DNA of 5,518 nucleotides, from the NCBI GenBank assembly GCA_030430725.1, contig JAUIKP010000256.1:1-5518 (forward strand), read 5' to 3'. The notes below the pieces were generated by a model. That model saw only the letters and a list, made by a program, of their open reading frames with translations. It made no database searches and was not told the origin of the DNA. Below are positions 1-5,518 of this stretch, piece by piece. The DNA is from Nitrospiria bacterium (lineage in GTDB: Bacteria > Nitrospirota > Nitrospiria > Nitrospirales > UBA8639). Each line of letters opens with the position of its first letter. Within the stretch, counting starts at the first letter, position 1. The translations under genes and the position numbers were made by a program.

Positions 1-2
1 TT

Positions 3-2651
3 GTGGGGAAATGGGTTCGAATGGGAAATCACTCCACAATCACGTTGGAAGGAGGTTTCGGGTTGGGGCAGGGAGGAAATCGTCTCCCAGTGGCTCATGC
101 AGGACCTGACCAGACTGTTCACGTTGGCATGAATGTGCAGCTTGATGGGGCCGATTCAACCGATGTGGACGGGAATCTTTTGACGTATAGGTGGACAATA
201 CTCTCACAACCCGCAGGGAGTCACGCTTCGCTTTCGGATATTACGGGCATCACGCCCACTCTGGTGATAGACACTCCGGGAACCTACACGCTTCAACTCA
301 TTGTGAATGATGGAACAGTTGATAGTGATCCCGATACGGTGACCATATCGACGATCAATTCGCCTCCTGTGGCCAAAGCTGGTCCGGATCAAACCGTGTT
401 CCTTTCACAATCGGTCTTTTTGAATGGAAGCGATGCCCATGATGTTGATGGCGACTCGCTGGGTTTCCGTTGGTCCTTTGTCAGCATCCCAAGTGGAAGT
501 GGGGCTACACTTTCCAATCCGACTTCGTCCATGCCCGATTTTCGGGTTGATCTGGAAGGGACCTATCAGGTGCAACTGATCGTGAATGATGGGCAACAAG
601 ACAGTTCACCGGACATGGTCTTGATCAATACCCAAAATTCCAAGCCGGTGGCTCATGCAGGCCAGGATCAGATGGTTCCCATAGGAAGTATGGTCACCTT
701 AAATGGAACCGGCTCACATGATGTGGATGGCAATTCTTTGATCTTTCAATGGGCACTAATTGCCAGACCGACAGGGAGCACGGCAACTCTTTCAAACTCA
801 ACTTCCATTCAACCGACATTTAGTGCAGATCTGGTTGGATTATATGTGGCCCAGCTAATCGCCAACGATGGGATGGAAAATAGTGATCCCGTTACTGTGA
901 CGATTACGGCAGGTAACACGCCACCCGTAGCTGATGCCGGACAAGATCAACACGTCCCGGTCTTTTCATTAGTCACTCTCAATGGAAGGGATTCCCATGA
1001 TGGAGACGGCGATGCTTTAACCTTCCAATGGTCCTTGGAAAGCCGGCCCCAAGGAAGTACCGCGACTCTTTTAAATCCTACCTTCGCTCAGCCCACCATT
1101 ATTCCGGATATTCCTGGAATCTATGTCGTAACAGTCGTGGTTTCAGATGGAAAGGCTTCGAGCGATCCCGATACAGTGGCCATCGTTGTCCCTGCTCCCA
1201 CACCTTTGGGAGTACCGGCCTTGTCGATCACGAGCCCTTCAGATGGAAGTGTGGTGGGGGTGAATCCTATTACCGTCACGGGATTCATCAATGATCCCAA
1301 TGCTTCCGTTACGGTCAATGGAATTTCCGCGACGGTCACGGGTGGAGTGTTTCTCGCCGATGGCGTTGTCTTACAGGAAGGCGCAAATACTCTGCTTGTC
1401 AGGGGGGTGGATGGAGCAGGGCATACCAATAGTGTGAATCTTAGGGTCACCCTTTCTGCTTCTCCGACAAATCTCACACCCATCTGGGGGCCAGTGGCAT
1501 GGGTCAAGCATGCCATGGTCGAAGAAACTTTCAGCGCACAATTTTCCAATTGCGAACCGGCGGCCCACTATCAGTTAGTCATGATCAATGGTACCTCAGG
1601 AGGAGCAAATAGGGTAACCCAGGGGACCGTCCTGCTCAATGGAATTGAAGTAGTCAGTGCTCAAAATTTCACGGCCGACCACAGTCAGATTACCCAGCCC
1701 GTCGTGGTCCAAGCTCGGAATAATCTTGAGGTTCGATTGGCCGGTCCCCTCGGTGCCCAAGTGCAGGCTTATATCGCCTGTACGGCGAATTGTTTGGCTG
1801 TGACCATTGACGCTCCGTTGGCTAATGCTACGATTAACCAATCAACTCTGTTGGTAAAAGGAAGCGTCATGACCAGTGGTTCAGCCCCGGTAGGGGTGGT
1901 TGTCAACGAACGAGCGGCCAAAGTCTTCGGTTCAATCTACGCGGTCGATCAAGTGCCTGTCCGTGAGGGCACGGGAACTCTGGGACCTACCACTATTGTC
2001 GTGGCAGCCACTAATGCTTGCGGCCAACGGGCCTCTTCCAGCACGCAAGTCCACACCACGGACATGTTGACCAATCACGTGCAGTTGCGAGTGTCGCCTG
2101 ATCGGAATGTGGCGCCTAGCCAGGTTACCCTTCGAGTGTCCATCGATATCGACCAACCGGTGGCCAACATTCAATGGGATTTTCAGGGGGATGGGATCAT
2201 CGATGCACAGGGGCAAGACCTCCATGAACAATCTTTCACTTTTATCCAACCAGGGTTGTATCTGCCCAAAGTAAGTGTGACGGATATCATGGGAAATAGA
2301 TTTGACGGCACCGCAGTAGTCCAGGTGTTGGATCCTGTGGCCTTTGAAATGATGCTCAATGCCGAATGGTCGGGCATGATGGAGTCGCTCGCGCAAGGCG
2401 ATATTGAACAGGCGCTTTCGCATATCCTAATCCGAAAGCGGGAGGTGATGCGCCATGATTGGACCGTGCTCAAGGATCATTTGGATGAGTTGGCAGTCAT
2501 TTTTAGGGTGCCACTGCACCTCACGGACGGCCAAGGAAAACGGGTTGTGGCCAAGGCTTCGGCACCCTTGACGCTTGGGGCTGTCCAATTTCCCCTTGAA
2601 GTGGAGTTCATTCTGGATACCGACGGCCAATGGCGGATTCGAAGTTTTTAA
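3..2651 (+). CDS. Large PKD-repeat surface/periplasmic protein, 5' end cut off by the window
   Basis: Residue numbers count from the GTG at 3. The frame is open to the left edge, there is no signal peptide and no ribosome-binding site, so the true start probably lies upstream and 882 residues is a minimum. Four PKD/REJ-like repeats span about 29-400, each with PVAxAGxDQ, a DxDG loop, (R/Q)W and a (V/A)(N/S)DG strand. About 405-483 is a beta-sandwich like glucodextranase domain B or Big-type domains. About 495-600 carries YQLVMING, LNGIEV and NNLEVRLAG, a pattern I recall from large Nitrospirota and Geobacter surface proteins. About 600-690 is a second Big-like module, and 693-777 a classical PKD domain (WDFQGDG). 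The last ~100 residues start with a helical stretch and end in DTDGQWRIRSF, resembling NTF2/SnoaL-like domains. No catalytic residues are evident, so binding, adhesion or scaffolding outside the cytoplasm is the likeliest role. The only cysteines are C517, C593, C597 and C673. The next gene follows after 40 bases. Confidence 0.9.
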   Translation: MGKWVRMGNHSTITLEGGFGLGQGGNRLPVAHAGPDQTVHVGMNVQLDGADSTDVDGNLLTYRWTILSQPAGSHASLSDITGITPTLVIDTPGTYTLQLIVNDGTVDSDPDTVTISTINSPPVAKAGPDQTVFLSQSVFLNGSDAHDVDGDSLGFRWSFVSIPSGSGATLSNPTSSMPDFRVDLEGTYQVQLIVNDGQQDSSPDMVLINTQNSKPVAHAGQDQMVPIGSMVTLNGTGSHDVDGNSLIFQWALIARPTGSTATLSNSTSIQPTFSADLVGLYVAQLIANDGMENSDPVTVTITAGNTPPVADAGQDQHVPVFSLVTLNGRDSHDGDGDALTFQWSLESRPQGSTATLLNPTFAQPTIIPDIPGIYVVTVVVSDGKASSDPDTVAIVVPAPTPLGVPALSITSPSDGSVVGVNPITVTGFINDPNASVTVNGISATVTGGVFLADGVVLQEGANTLLVRGVDGAGHTNSVNLRVTLSASPTNLTPIWGPVAWVKHAMVEETFSAQFSNCEPAAHYQLVMINGTSGGANRVTQGTVLLNGIEVVSAQNFTADHSQITQPVVVQARNNLEVRLAGPLGAQVQAYIACTANCLAVTIDAPLANATINQSTLLVKGSVMTSGSAPVGVVVNERAAKVFGSIYAVDQVPVREGTGTLGPTTIVVAATNACGQRASSSTQVHTTDMLTNHVQLRVSPDRNVAPSQVTLRVSIDIDQPVANIQWDFQGDGIIDAQGQDLHEQSFTFIQPGLYLPKVSVTDIMGNRFDGTAVVQVLDPVAFEMMLNAEWSGMMESLAQGDIEQALSHILIRKREVMRHDWTVLKDHLDELAVIFRVPLHLTDGQGKRVVAKASAPLTLGAVQFPLEVEFILDTDGQWRIRSF
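87..1202 (+). repeat. Four tandem 93-residue (279-base) PKD-like repeats inside the first gene
   Basis: The units start at 87, 366, 645 and 924, so the period is exactly 279 bases each time. Each unit opens with PVAHAG, PVAKAG, PVAHAG or PVADAG followed by DQ. The DxDG segments read DVDGNLLTYRW, DVDGDSLGFRW, DVDGNSLIFQW and DGDGDALTFQW. The closing strands read GTYTLQLIVNDG, GTYQVQLIVNDG, GLYVAQLIANDG and GIYVVTVVVSDG. The nucleotide copies have diverged considerably while the protein pattern and length are kept, so these are old duplications under selection, not a recent expansion. The acidic DxDG loops could bind calcium, as in related beta-sandwich modules; that is inference. Further units may lie upstream of the window. 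Confidence 0.92.
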
Positions 2652-2678
2652 GGGAAGCCGGAAGATAGTCTGTTGACG

Positions 2679-2684
2679 AAGGAG
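2679..2684 (+). promoter_or_regulatory. Ribosome-binding site for the small membrane protein gene
   Basis: AAGGAG lies 7 bases before the GTG at 2692. The strong match and good spacing support that GTG as the true start. No terminator-like hairpin occurs in the 40 bases after the preceding stop codon, which fits co-transcription with the PKD gene. Confidence 0.8.
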
Positions 2685-2691
2685 AATTTAC

Positions 2692-3075
2692 GTGCGAAAG
2701 ATTTTTCCAGAGTATAAGCGATCCACCGTGTACGCCATGATCGGAATGACATTTCATTTCGTTGTCGTCGTACTTCCTTTTTCATTTTTGGAAATGTATA
2801 GCATGTTGAGTGGCAACGGTTATGGTGGAAAGTTGATCGAAGTGTACTTCTATTTTATTTTTTTTGTTGTGTATCTCCCCTTTGTTTTCATCAATTTAAA
2901 CCTCCGTCACCTTCTTGAGATAATAGGTATGTCCGGAGAAACCAATGTCTATATTGCAATGGCAATCGTTGGTTCTATTCTTTACATGCTTAGTGGATGG
3001 CTTATAGGCTATCTGACGGATAAATATTCACATAGACGCTTAAAAAATGAGGTCCGGCCTGCAAGAAAAGAGTGA
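2692..3075 (+). CDS. Small three-helix integral membrane protein, family not recognised
   Basis: This is a 127-residue protein starting at GTG, supported by AAGGAG 7 bases upstream. Hydrophobic stretches at about 13-33, 50-70 and 86-108 look like transmembrane helices. The ends are polar and basic: MRKIFPEYKR at the N-terminus, and a tail after residue 109 containing HRRLK and RPARKE. With three helices the two ends should lie on opposite sides of the membrane, yet both are positively charged, so the topology is ambiguous and one segment may be re-entrant. There is no signal peptide, lipobox or catalytic motif, and I cannot assign a function. The gene is markedly AT-rich (about 37 % G+C over 2761-2880 by hand count), largely from Phe, Ile, Tyr and Leu codons. 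It sits between the PKD-protein gene (40-base gap) and the secreted hydrolase gene (68-base gap), both on the same strand, so it may belong to their operon. Coding status is well supported by the start signal and the ordered hydrophobic pattern. Confidence 0.8.
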   Translation: MRKIFPEYKRSTVYAMIGMTFHFVVVVLPFSFLEMYSMLSGNGYGGKLIEVYFYFIFFVVYLPFVFINLNLRHLLEIIGMSGETNVYIAMAIVGSILYMLSGWLIGYLTDKYSHRRLKNEVRPARKE

Positions 3076-3129
3076 CTAAATCTATACAGGTTGGTCGCTT
3101 TTCATTTGGATTGAGGGTATTCGCTAAAG

Positions 3130-3135
3130 AAGGAG
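3130..3135 (+). promoter_or_regulatory. Ribosome-binding site that fixes the hydrolase start at 3144
   Basis: AAGGAG lies 8 bases before the ATG at 3144. The frame is also open from a GTG at 3072 that overlaps the previous stop codon, but that GTG has no comparable Shine-Dalgarno and would add 24 residues before an already long signal-peptide n-region. The ATG at 3144 is therefore preferred. Confidence 0.8.
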
Positions 3136-3143
3136 AGAGACGT

Positions 3144-3320
3144 ATGTGTATTTGTTCCAGCTTTAAAAGCCTATTTTCACCAAGCAAAGCTTTTTACACG
3201 ATTTGTTCCCCTTCTTCCAAGTTCTCATTAAATCCAGCTCTGCCAACCTTACTAAATGCCACTATCTGTTCTCTTTTCGTCCTGGTATGTATTCTTCTCC
3301 TCCCTACTAGTGGATGGGCT
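3144..3320 (+). other. Predicted signal peptide of the zinc-dependent hydrolase
   Basis: Codons 1-59 encode a long polar n-region with lysines and several cysteines, then a hydrophobic core (ATICSLFVLVCILLL) and a PTSGWA cleavage site. Cleavage before the TGG at 3321 would expose the zinc-binding Trp, so correct removal of this peptide should be needed for activity. No alternative ATG, GTG or TTG start shortening the n-region lies in frame between 3147 and 3320. Confidence 0.7.
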
Positions 3321-4727
3321 TGGGAACGGAATACTCACGAGGAACTCACGGAACAGGCCATCAGTACCATGGAAGCTGATCTGAATAGCTATCTCATAAA
3401 CAACTTAGGCTTGGAAGGAGGTTTGAATGCATCCGTTAAAGGAGGAACTCCCCGAAAATTAATGATCCAGGGGAGTAATACGGAGGATGATGGCCGTAGA
3501 TTCTTAAACCATTTTCATGAACCAATTAAAAATAAGGGCTTGGAACTTCCAGTATTGGGTGGAATCTCAGCCATTAATTGGAGTCTGCAGTCAATTGGAG
3601 CACAGGACGGAGAGGATTCATTTTCCTGGAATGATGCGCGCGAATATTACTTTAAAGCGCTGACCTCTGAAACCAAGGCCGAACGAGATGAATATTGGGG
3701 CAAAACCTTCCGTGCACTGGGCCAGGTGATGCATTTGTTGCAGGACTCGGCCAACCCCTCTCATGTGCGGGCCGATCTTCATCCCTTGGATGATGGTTTG
3801 CATGATTATATGGAAAGAAAAAGCGTTAATTCCTATATCGGTGGGGGCATTTTCCATCCCGATCCTTCTATGTTGGAACAAGTTGGTGCCACTCGTGCTG
3901 AACCGTTTTCGAACCTCTTTGATCGCAATGTGTATGCCGGGTCCAATCCCCAGGTCACATTAGGCACAGACATAGGTATAACGGAATATGCCAATGCCAA
4001 TTTTTTTACCGATGATACGATTCCCGGGCAGGGAAGTATCTTTAATGCCGAAATTACATTTCCTACGGTCACTGAATTGGTCCCAGCCCCCATCCCTTCC
4101 CCTTACCTGACCCTTCCTCGACTAGGAAGCGCTGCATTTCCCGGCTCTCGGGCAGCCAAACTTACCGGGAATCAAGCCGTGGCGAAATTTCTGATTTCCA
4201 ACTCCCAATTGGATTTGTTAGGCCAATTGGAGTTGGATGATGCGGTCTATGATTCCCAAGCCCAAAACCTCATTCCCCGCGCGGTAGGCTATTCTGCGGC
4301 TGTCCTTGATTACTTCTTTCGGGGCAATATTCCTCTCCATAAAGATAAAGATGCCTATGAGTATTTTATTGCTCGTCATTATGTTGGCGGGCCCTTGGAT
4401 GAGGAGGGATTTCTAGATATAAATTTTGATATTCCTCGAGATATGGCTTTCGAAGGAAGCACTTACTTGTTTATTGACTTGCCAAGTGGACAACGAATTC
4501 TGGGAAGTGAATCCTTTTGGGATGAGTACTACCGTCCCTTTATGTTCACGTTTCCAGATGGAGCCATAAACTTTCCGCTTTTTACTTCCATTCCTCGGGA
4601 CCAGGTGGCCCAGTCGTTTAGGTGGACGATTGTTTGGGAGGGGAAAGGAGGACCAGGAGCGCAGGAACCCCGAATCATAATCGGGCAAACCGGCATGGCT
4701 ACATGGAAAGAAATATGTGTGTGTTAA
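3144..4727 (+). CDS. Secreted zinc-dependent phospholipase C / S1-P1 nuclease superfamily protein
   Basis: This is a 527-residue protein from ATG 3144. A hydrophobic core at about 37-55 followed by SGWA-W predicts signal-peptidase cleavage after A59, making W60 the mature N-terminus. In this superfamily the N-terminal Trp itself binds zinc. Other ligands can be read directly: H65 (mature position 6, as in P1 nuclease), H123 in NHFHEP, H197 and D201 in MHLLQD, H207 in PSHVRAD, and H220 with E224 in HDYME. The spacings H197+4, H197+10 and H220+4 match the Bacillus cereus PC-PLC ligands H118/D122/H128 and H142/E146. The remaining acidic ligand is probably one of E114-D116. The predicted role is hydrolysis of a phosphodiester bond, in phospholipid or nucleic acid, outside the cytoplasm; the substrate cannot be decided. 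The alpha-helical core seems to end near LIPRAVGYSAAVLDYFFRG (about 376-394). About 130 further residues, beta-rich in appearance, form an extra domain I cannot name. The n-region, about 36 residues, is unusually long. Confidence 0.85.
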   Translation: MCICSSFKSLFSPSKAFYTICSPSSKFSLNPALPTLLNATICSLFVLVCILLLPTSGWAWERNTHEELTEQAISTMEADLNSYLINNLGLEGGLNASVKGGTPRKLMIQGSNTEDDGRRFLNHFHEPIKNKGLELPVLGGISAINWSLQSIGAQDGEDSFSWNDAREYYFKALTSETKAERDEYWGKTFRALGQVMHLLQDSANPSHVRADLHPLDDGLHDYMERKSVNSYIGGGIFHPDPSMLEQVGATRAEPFSNLFDRNVYAGSNPQVTLGTDIGITEYANANFFTDDTIPGQGSIFNAEITFPTVTELVPAPIPSPYLTLPRLGSAAFPGSRAAKLTGNQAVAKFLISNSQLDLLGQLELDDAVYDSQAQNLIPRAVGYSAAVLDYFFRGNIPLHKDKDAYEYFIARHYVGGPLDEEGFLDINFDIPRDMAFEGSTYLFIDLPSGQRILGSESFWDEYYRPFMFTFPDGAINFPLFTSIPRDQVAQSFRWTIVWEGKGGPGAQEPRIIIGQTGMATWKEICVC

Positions 4728-5518
4728 AGGGAAGCTGTCTATCCCAACCACTGCGAATGTTTCTACCCGCTGATAACGTCTCGAAAGACAATGAAAGGCG
4801 TCGAAGTCGGGATCGTGCCATTAAATCGCGAAACATGTGAAGGGTTATTTGTCTGCACCTAGAGATAGCGATTTGTGTGGGAAGCGGATTATCAATAGCA
4901 TATAAAAATTTTGTGAACACGGAGTTTTTTCTCAGATCCTATTCTGCCCAACAATGAATTCCCGAATCCTGTATTTGAAGATCTCGACCCTTCCAGGCAA
5001 TTTGAAAAATATGCCATCCAGTGCCCGAGAAAATTTGCATTCTTCTTTCTCCACCCCACCCCATCCCTATTCCTCCGCATTCACCGTATGGCCAGAGGTG
5101 GAAACGGCATCGCTCATCAATCAAGCGCTCGGCGACTTCGTCGGGCGTCGAAAGGACATTGGAGTGATCATATACCAAAACCGAGCAGCAGTGATAGAAA
5201 AAATTAACCCATCCTGCTACCCAAGGAAAAGCCAGAAGAACCAAATTGGTTCATCCGCCTTTTGTATTGGTCACGCGAACCGGATAGAAGTTAGGGCCTT
5301 CGCAGTGAAAATAACGGAAACTGTTCTTGATAATGCTTGTGGCCAAACACTGGGGGACCGGGCATTCAGGGCAACGAGAAATGCAACCTCCTCAGCCCAC
5401 TGGGTCGTAATGGAATTCCTAAGGTTTGGCAATCAAATCCCTGCCTTACAAGGGAACCCCTTTGACTCACAGGAATATTGCCCAACACGGACATGTTGTG
5501 TAGCATGATGTGTAGATC
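4728..5518. other. About 790 bases without a well-supported gene
   Basis: No stable hairpin with a T-run follows the hydrolase stop codon; the T-tract at 4925-4930 lacks a convincing stem. The plus-strand frame from ATG 4954 stays open to 5508 (184 codons) but has no Shine-Dalgarno, signal, domain or recognisable motif. The minus-strand frame 4939-5244 overlaps it and is equally featureless. The only stretch with gene-like signals is the short minus-strand zinc-ribbon-like ORF at 5251-5382. The region may be intergenic sequence with decayed gene remnants. No tRNA, repeat array or insertion-sequence end was seen. Confidence 0.55.
5251..5382 (-). pseudogene. Possible small zinc-ribbon protein (43 aa) with ATT in the start position, possibly decayed
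   Basis: On the minus strand AGGAGG (5392-5387) lies 4 bases before an ATT at 5382-5380. Reading that ATT as the initiator gives M-SRCPECPVPQC, the typical opening of a small zinc-ribbon protein. The second half reads NSFRYFHCEGPNFY, where C27 would begin the second CxxC knuckle but the expected second cysteine (position 30) is Pro. The frame ends at TGA 5253-5251. It is also closed upstream by a TGA overlapping the Shine-Dalgarno, so no longer in-frame start exists. Two readings are possible: a gene using the very rare ATT initiator, or a remnant that lost both its ATG and a zinc-binding Cys. A chance ORF is a real third possibility, because a 184-codon open frame runs on the opposite strand. 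Confidence 0.3.

Noticed and set aside
1121..1549. Minus-strand 142-codon open frame within the PKD gene
   Set aside because: It lies antisense inside a clearly coding frame, and its Thr/Pro-rich translation is what the antisense of Val/Gly-rich beta-repeats produces.
2673..2678. TTGACG resembling a -35 promoter element
   Set aside because: No -10 element at suitable spacing lies before the gene start at 2692; a promoter here would initiate inside the coding sequence.
3072..3143. GTG start at 3072 overlapping the previous stop (GTGA), giving a 551-residue hydrolase
   Set aside because: The overlap is a common coupling arrangement, but there is no good Shine-Dalgarno. The ATG at 3144 has AAGGAG at ideal spacing and already leaves a long signal-peptide n-region.
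4823..4874. Inverted repeat AAATCGC / GCGATTT as a terminator
   Set aside because: The 7-base arms are separated by 38 bases and no T-run follows, so it does not form a convincing intrinsic terminator.
4905..4930. AAAAATTTT and GTTTTTT tracts as a terminator of the hydrolase transcript
   Set aside because: There is no GC-rich stem before the T-tract; only a 3-base-pair hairpin (GTG-AA-CAC) could be drawn.
4786..5165. Similar segments CGTCTCGAAAGACAATG and GCGTCGAAAGGACATTG as a direct repeat
   Set aside because: The match needs several mismatches or an indel and has no further support, so it is likely chance.
4939..5244. Minus-strand 101-codon open frame
   Set aside because: The translation is featureless, and its start lies just past the stop of the zinc-ribbon-like ORF without a ribosome-binding site. 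It is probably a chance frame.
4954..5508. Plus-strand 184-codon open frame starting at ATG 4954
   Set aside because: No Shine-Dalgarno precedes it and the translation has no recognisable motif, signal peptide or domain. It overlaps a better-signalled minus-strand ORF. It could still be a real orphan gene, but nothing in the sequence supports calling it.

Overview
The window looks like ordinary bacterial chromosome from a Gram-negative-type organism. It is compactly coded, its start sites carry AAGGAG ribosome-binding sites, and by eye the G+C is near 50 % except in one AT-rich membrane gene. The domain mixture of the first gene (PKD-type repeats, a 'LNG...NxLxVxLxGxxG' beta domain, and a 'DTDGQWRIRSF' tail) is one I associate from memory with large surface or periplasmic proteins of Nitrospirota and some Desulfobacterota/Geobacter-like bacteria. 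That taxonomic hint is an inference and could not be checked here. No mobile element, CRISPR array, tRNA or rRNA was seen.

Layout: (1) 3-2651 (+) is the 3' part of a large multidomain PKD-repeat protein, open at the left edge of the window. It has four tandem PKD-like repeats with an exact 93-residue period, further beta-sandwich modules, a classical PKD domain and a C-terminal domain resembling the NTF2/SnoaL-like fold. (2) 2692-3075 (+) is a 127-residue, AT-rich integral membrane protein with three predicted membrane segments and no recognised family. (3) 3144-4727 (+) is a secreted zinc-dependent phospholipase C / S1-P1 nuclease superfamily protein. The predicted mature N-terminus is a Trp, and nearly the whole zinc-ligand set can be read directly. 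(4) 4728-5518 is about 790 bases with no well-supported gene. The best candidate there is a 43-codon minus-strand ORF (5251-5382) resembling a small zinc-ribbon protein, with a strong Shine-Dalgarno but an ATT in place of the start codon.

The three plus-strand genes are spaced 40 and 68 bases apart, each downstream start has its own ribosome-binding site, and no terminator lies between them, so they are probably co-transcribed. All three products would sit in or beyond the inner membrane: a binding/adhesive repeat protein, a small membrane protein and a secreted metal-dependent hydrolase. A shared cell-surface role is plausible, but the sequence does not prove one.
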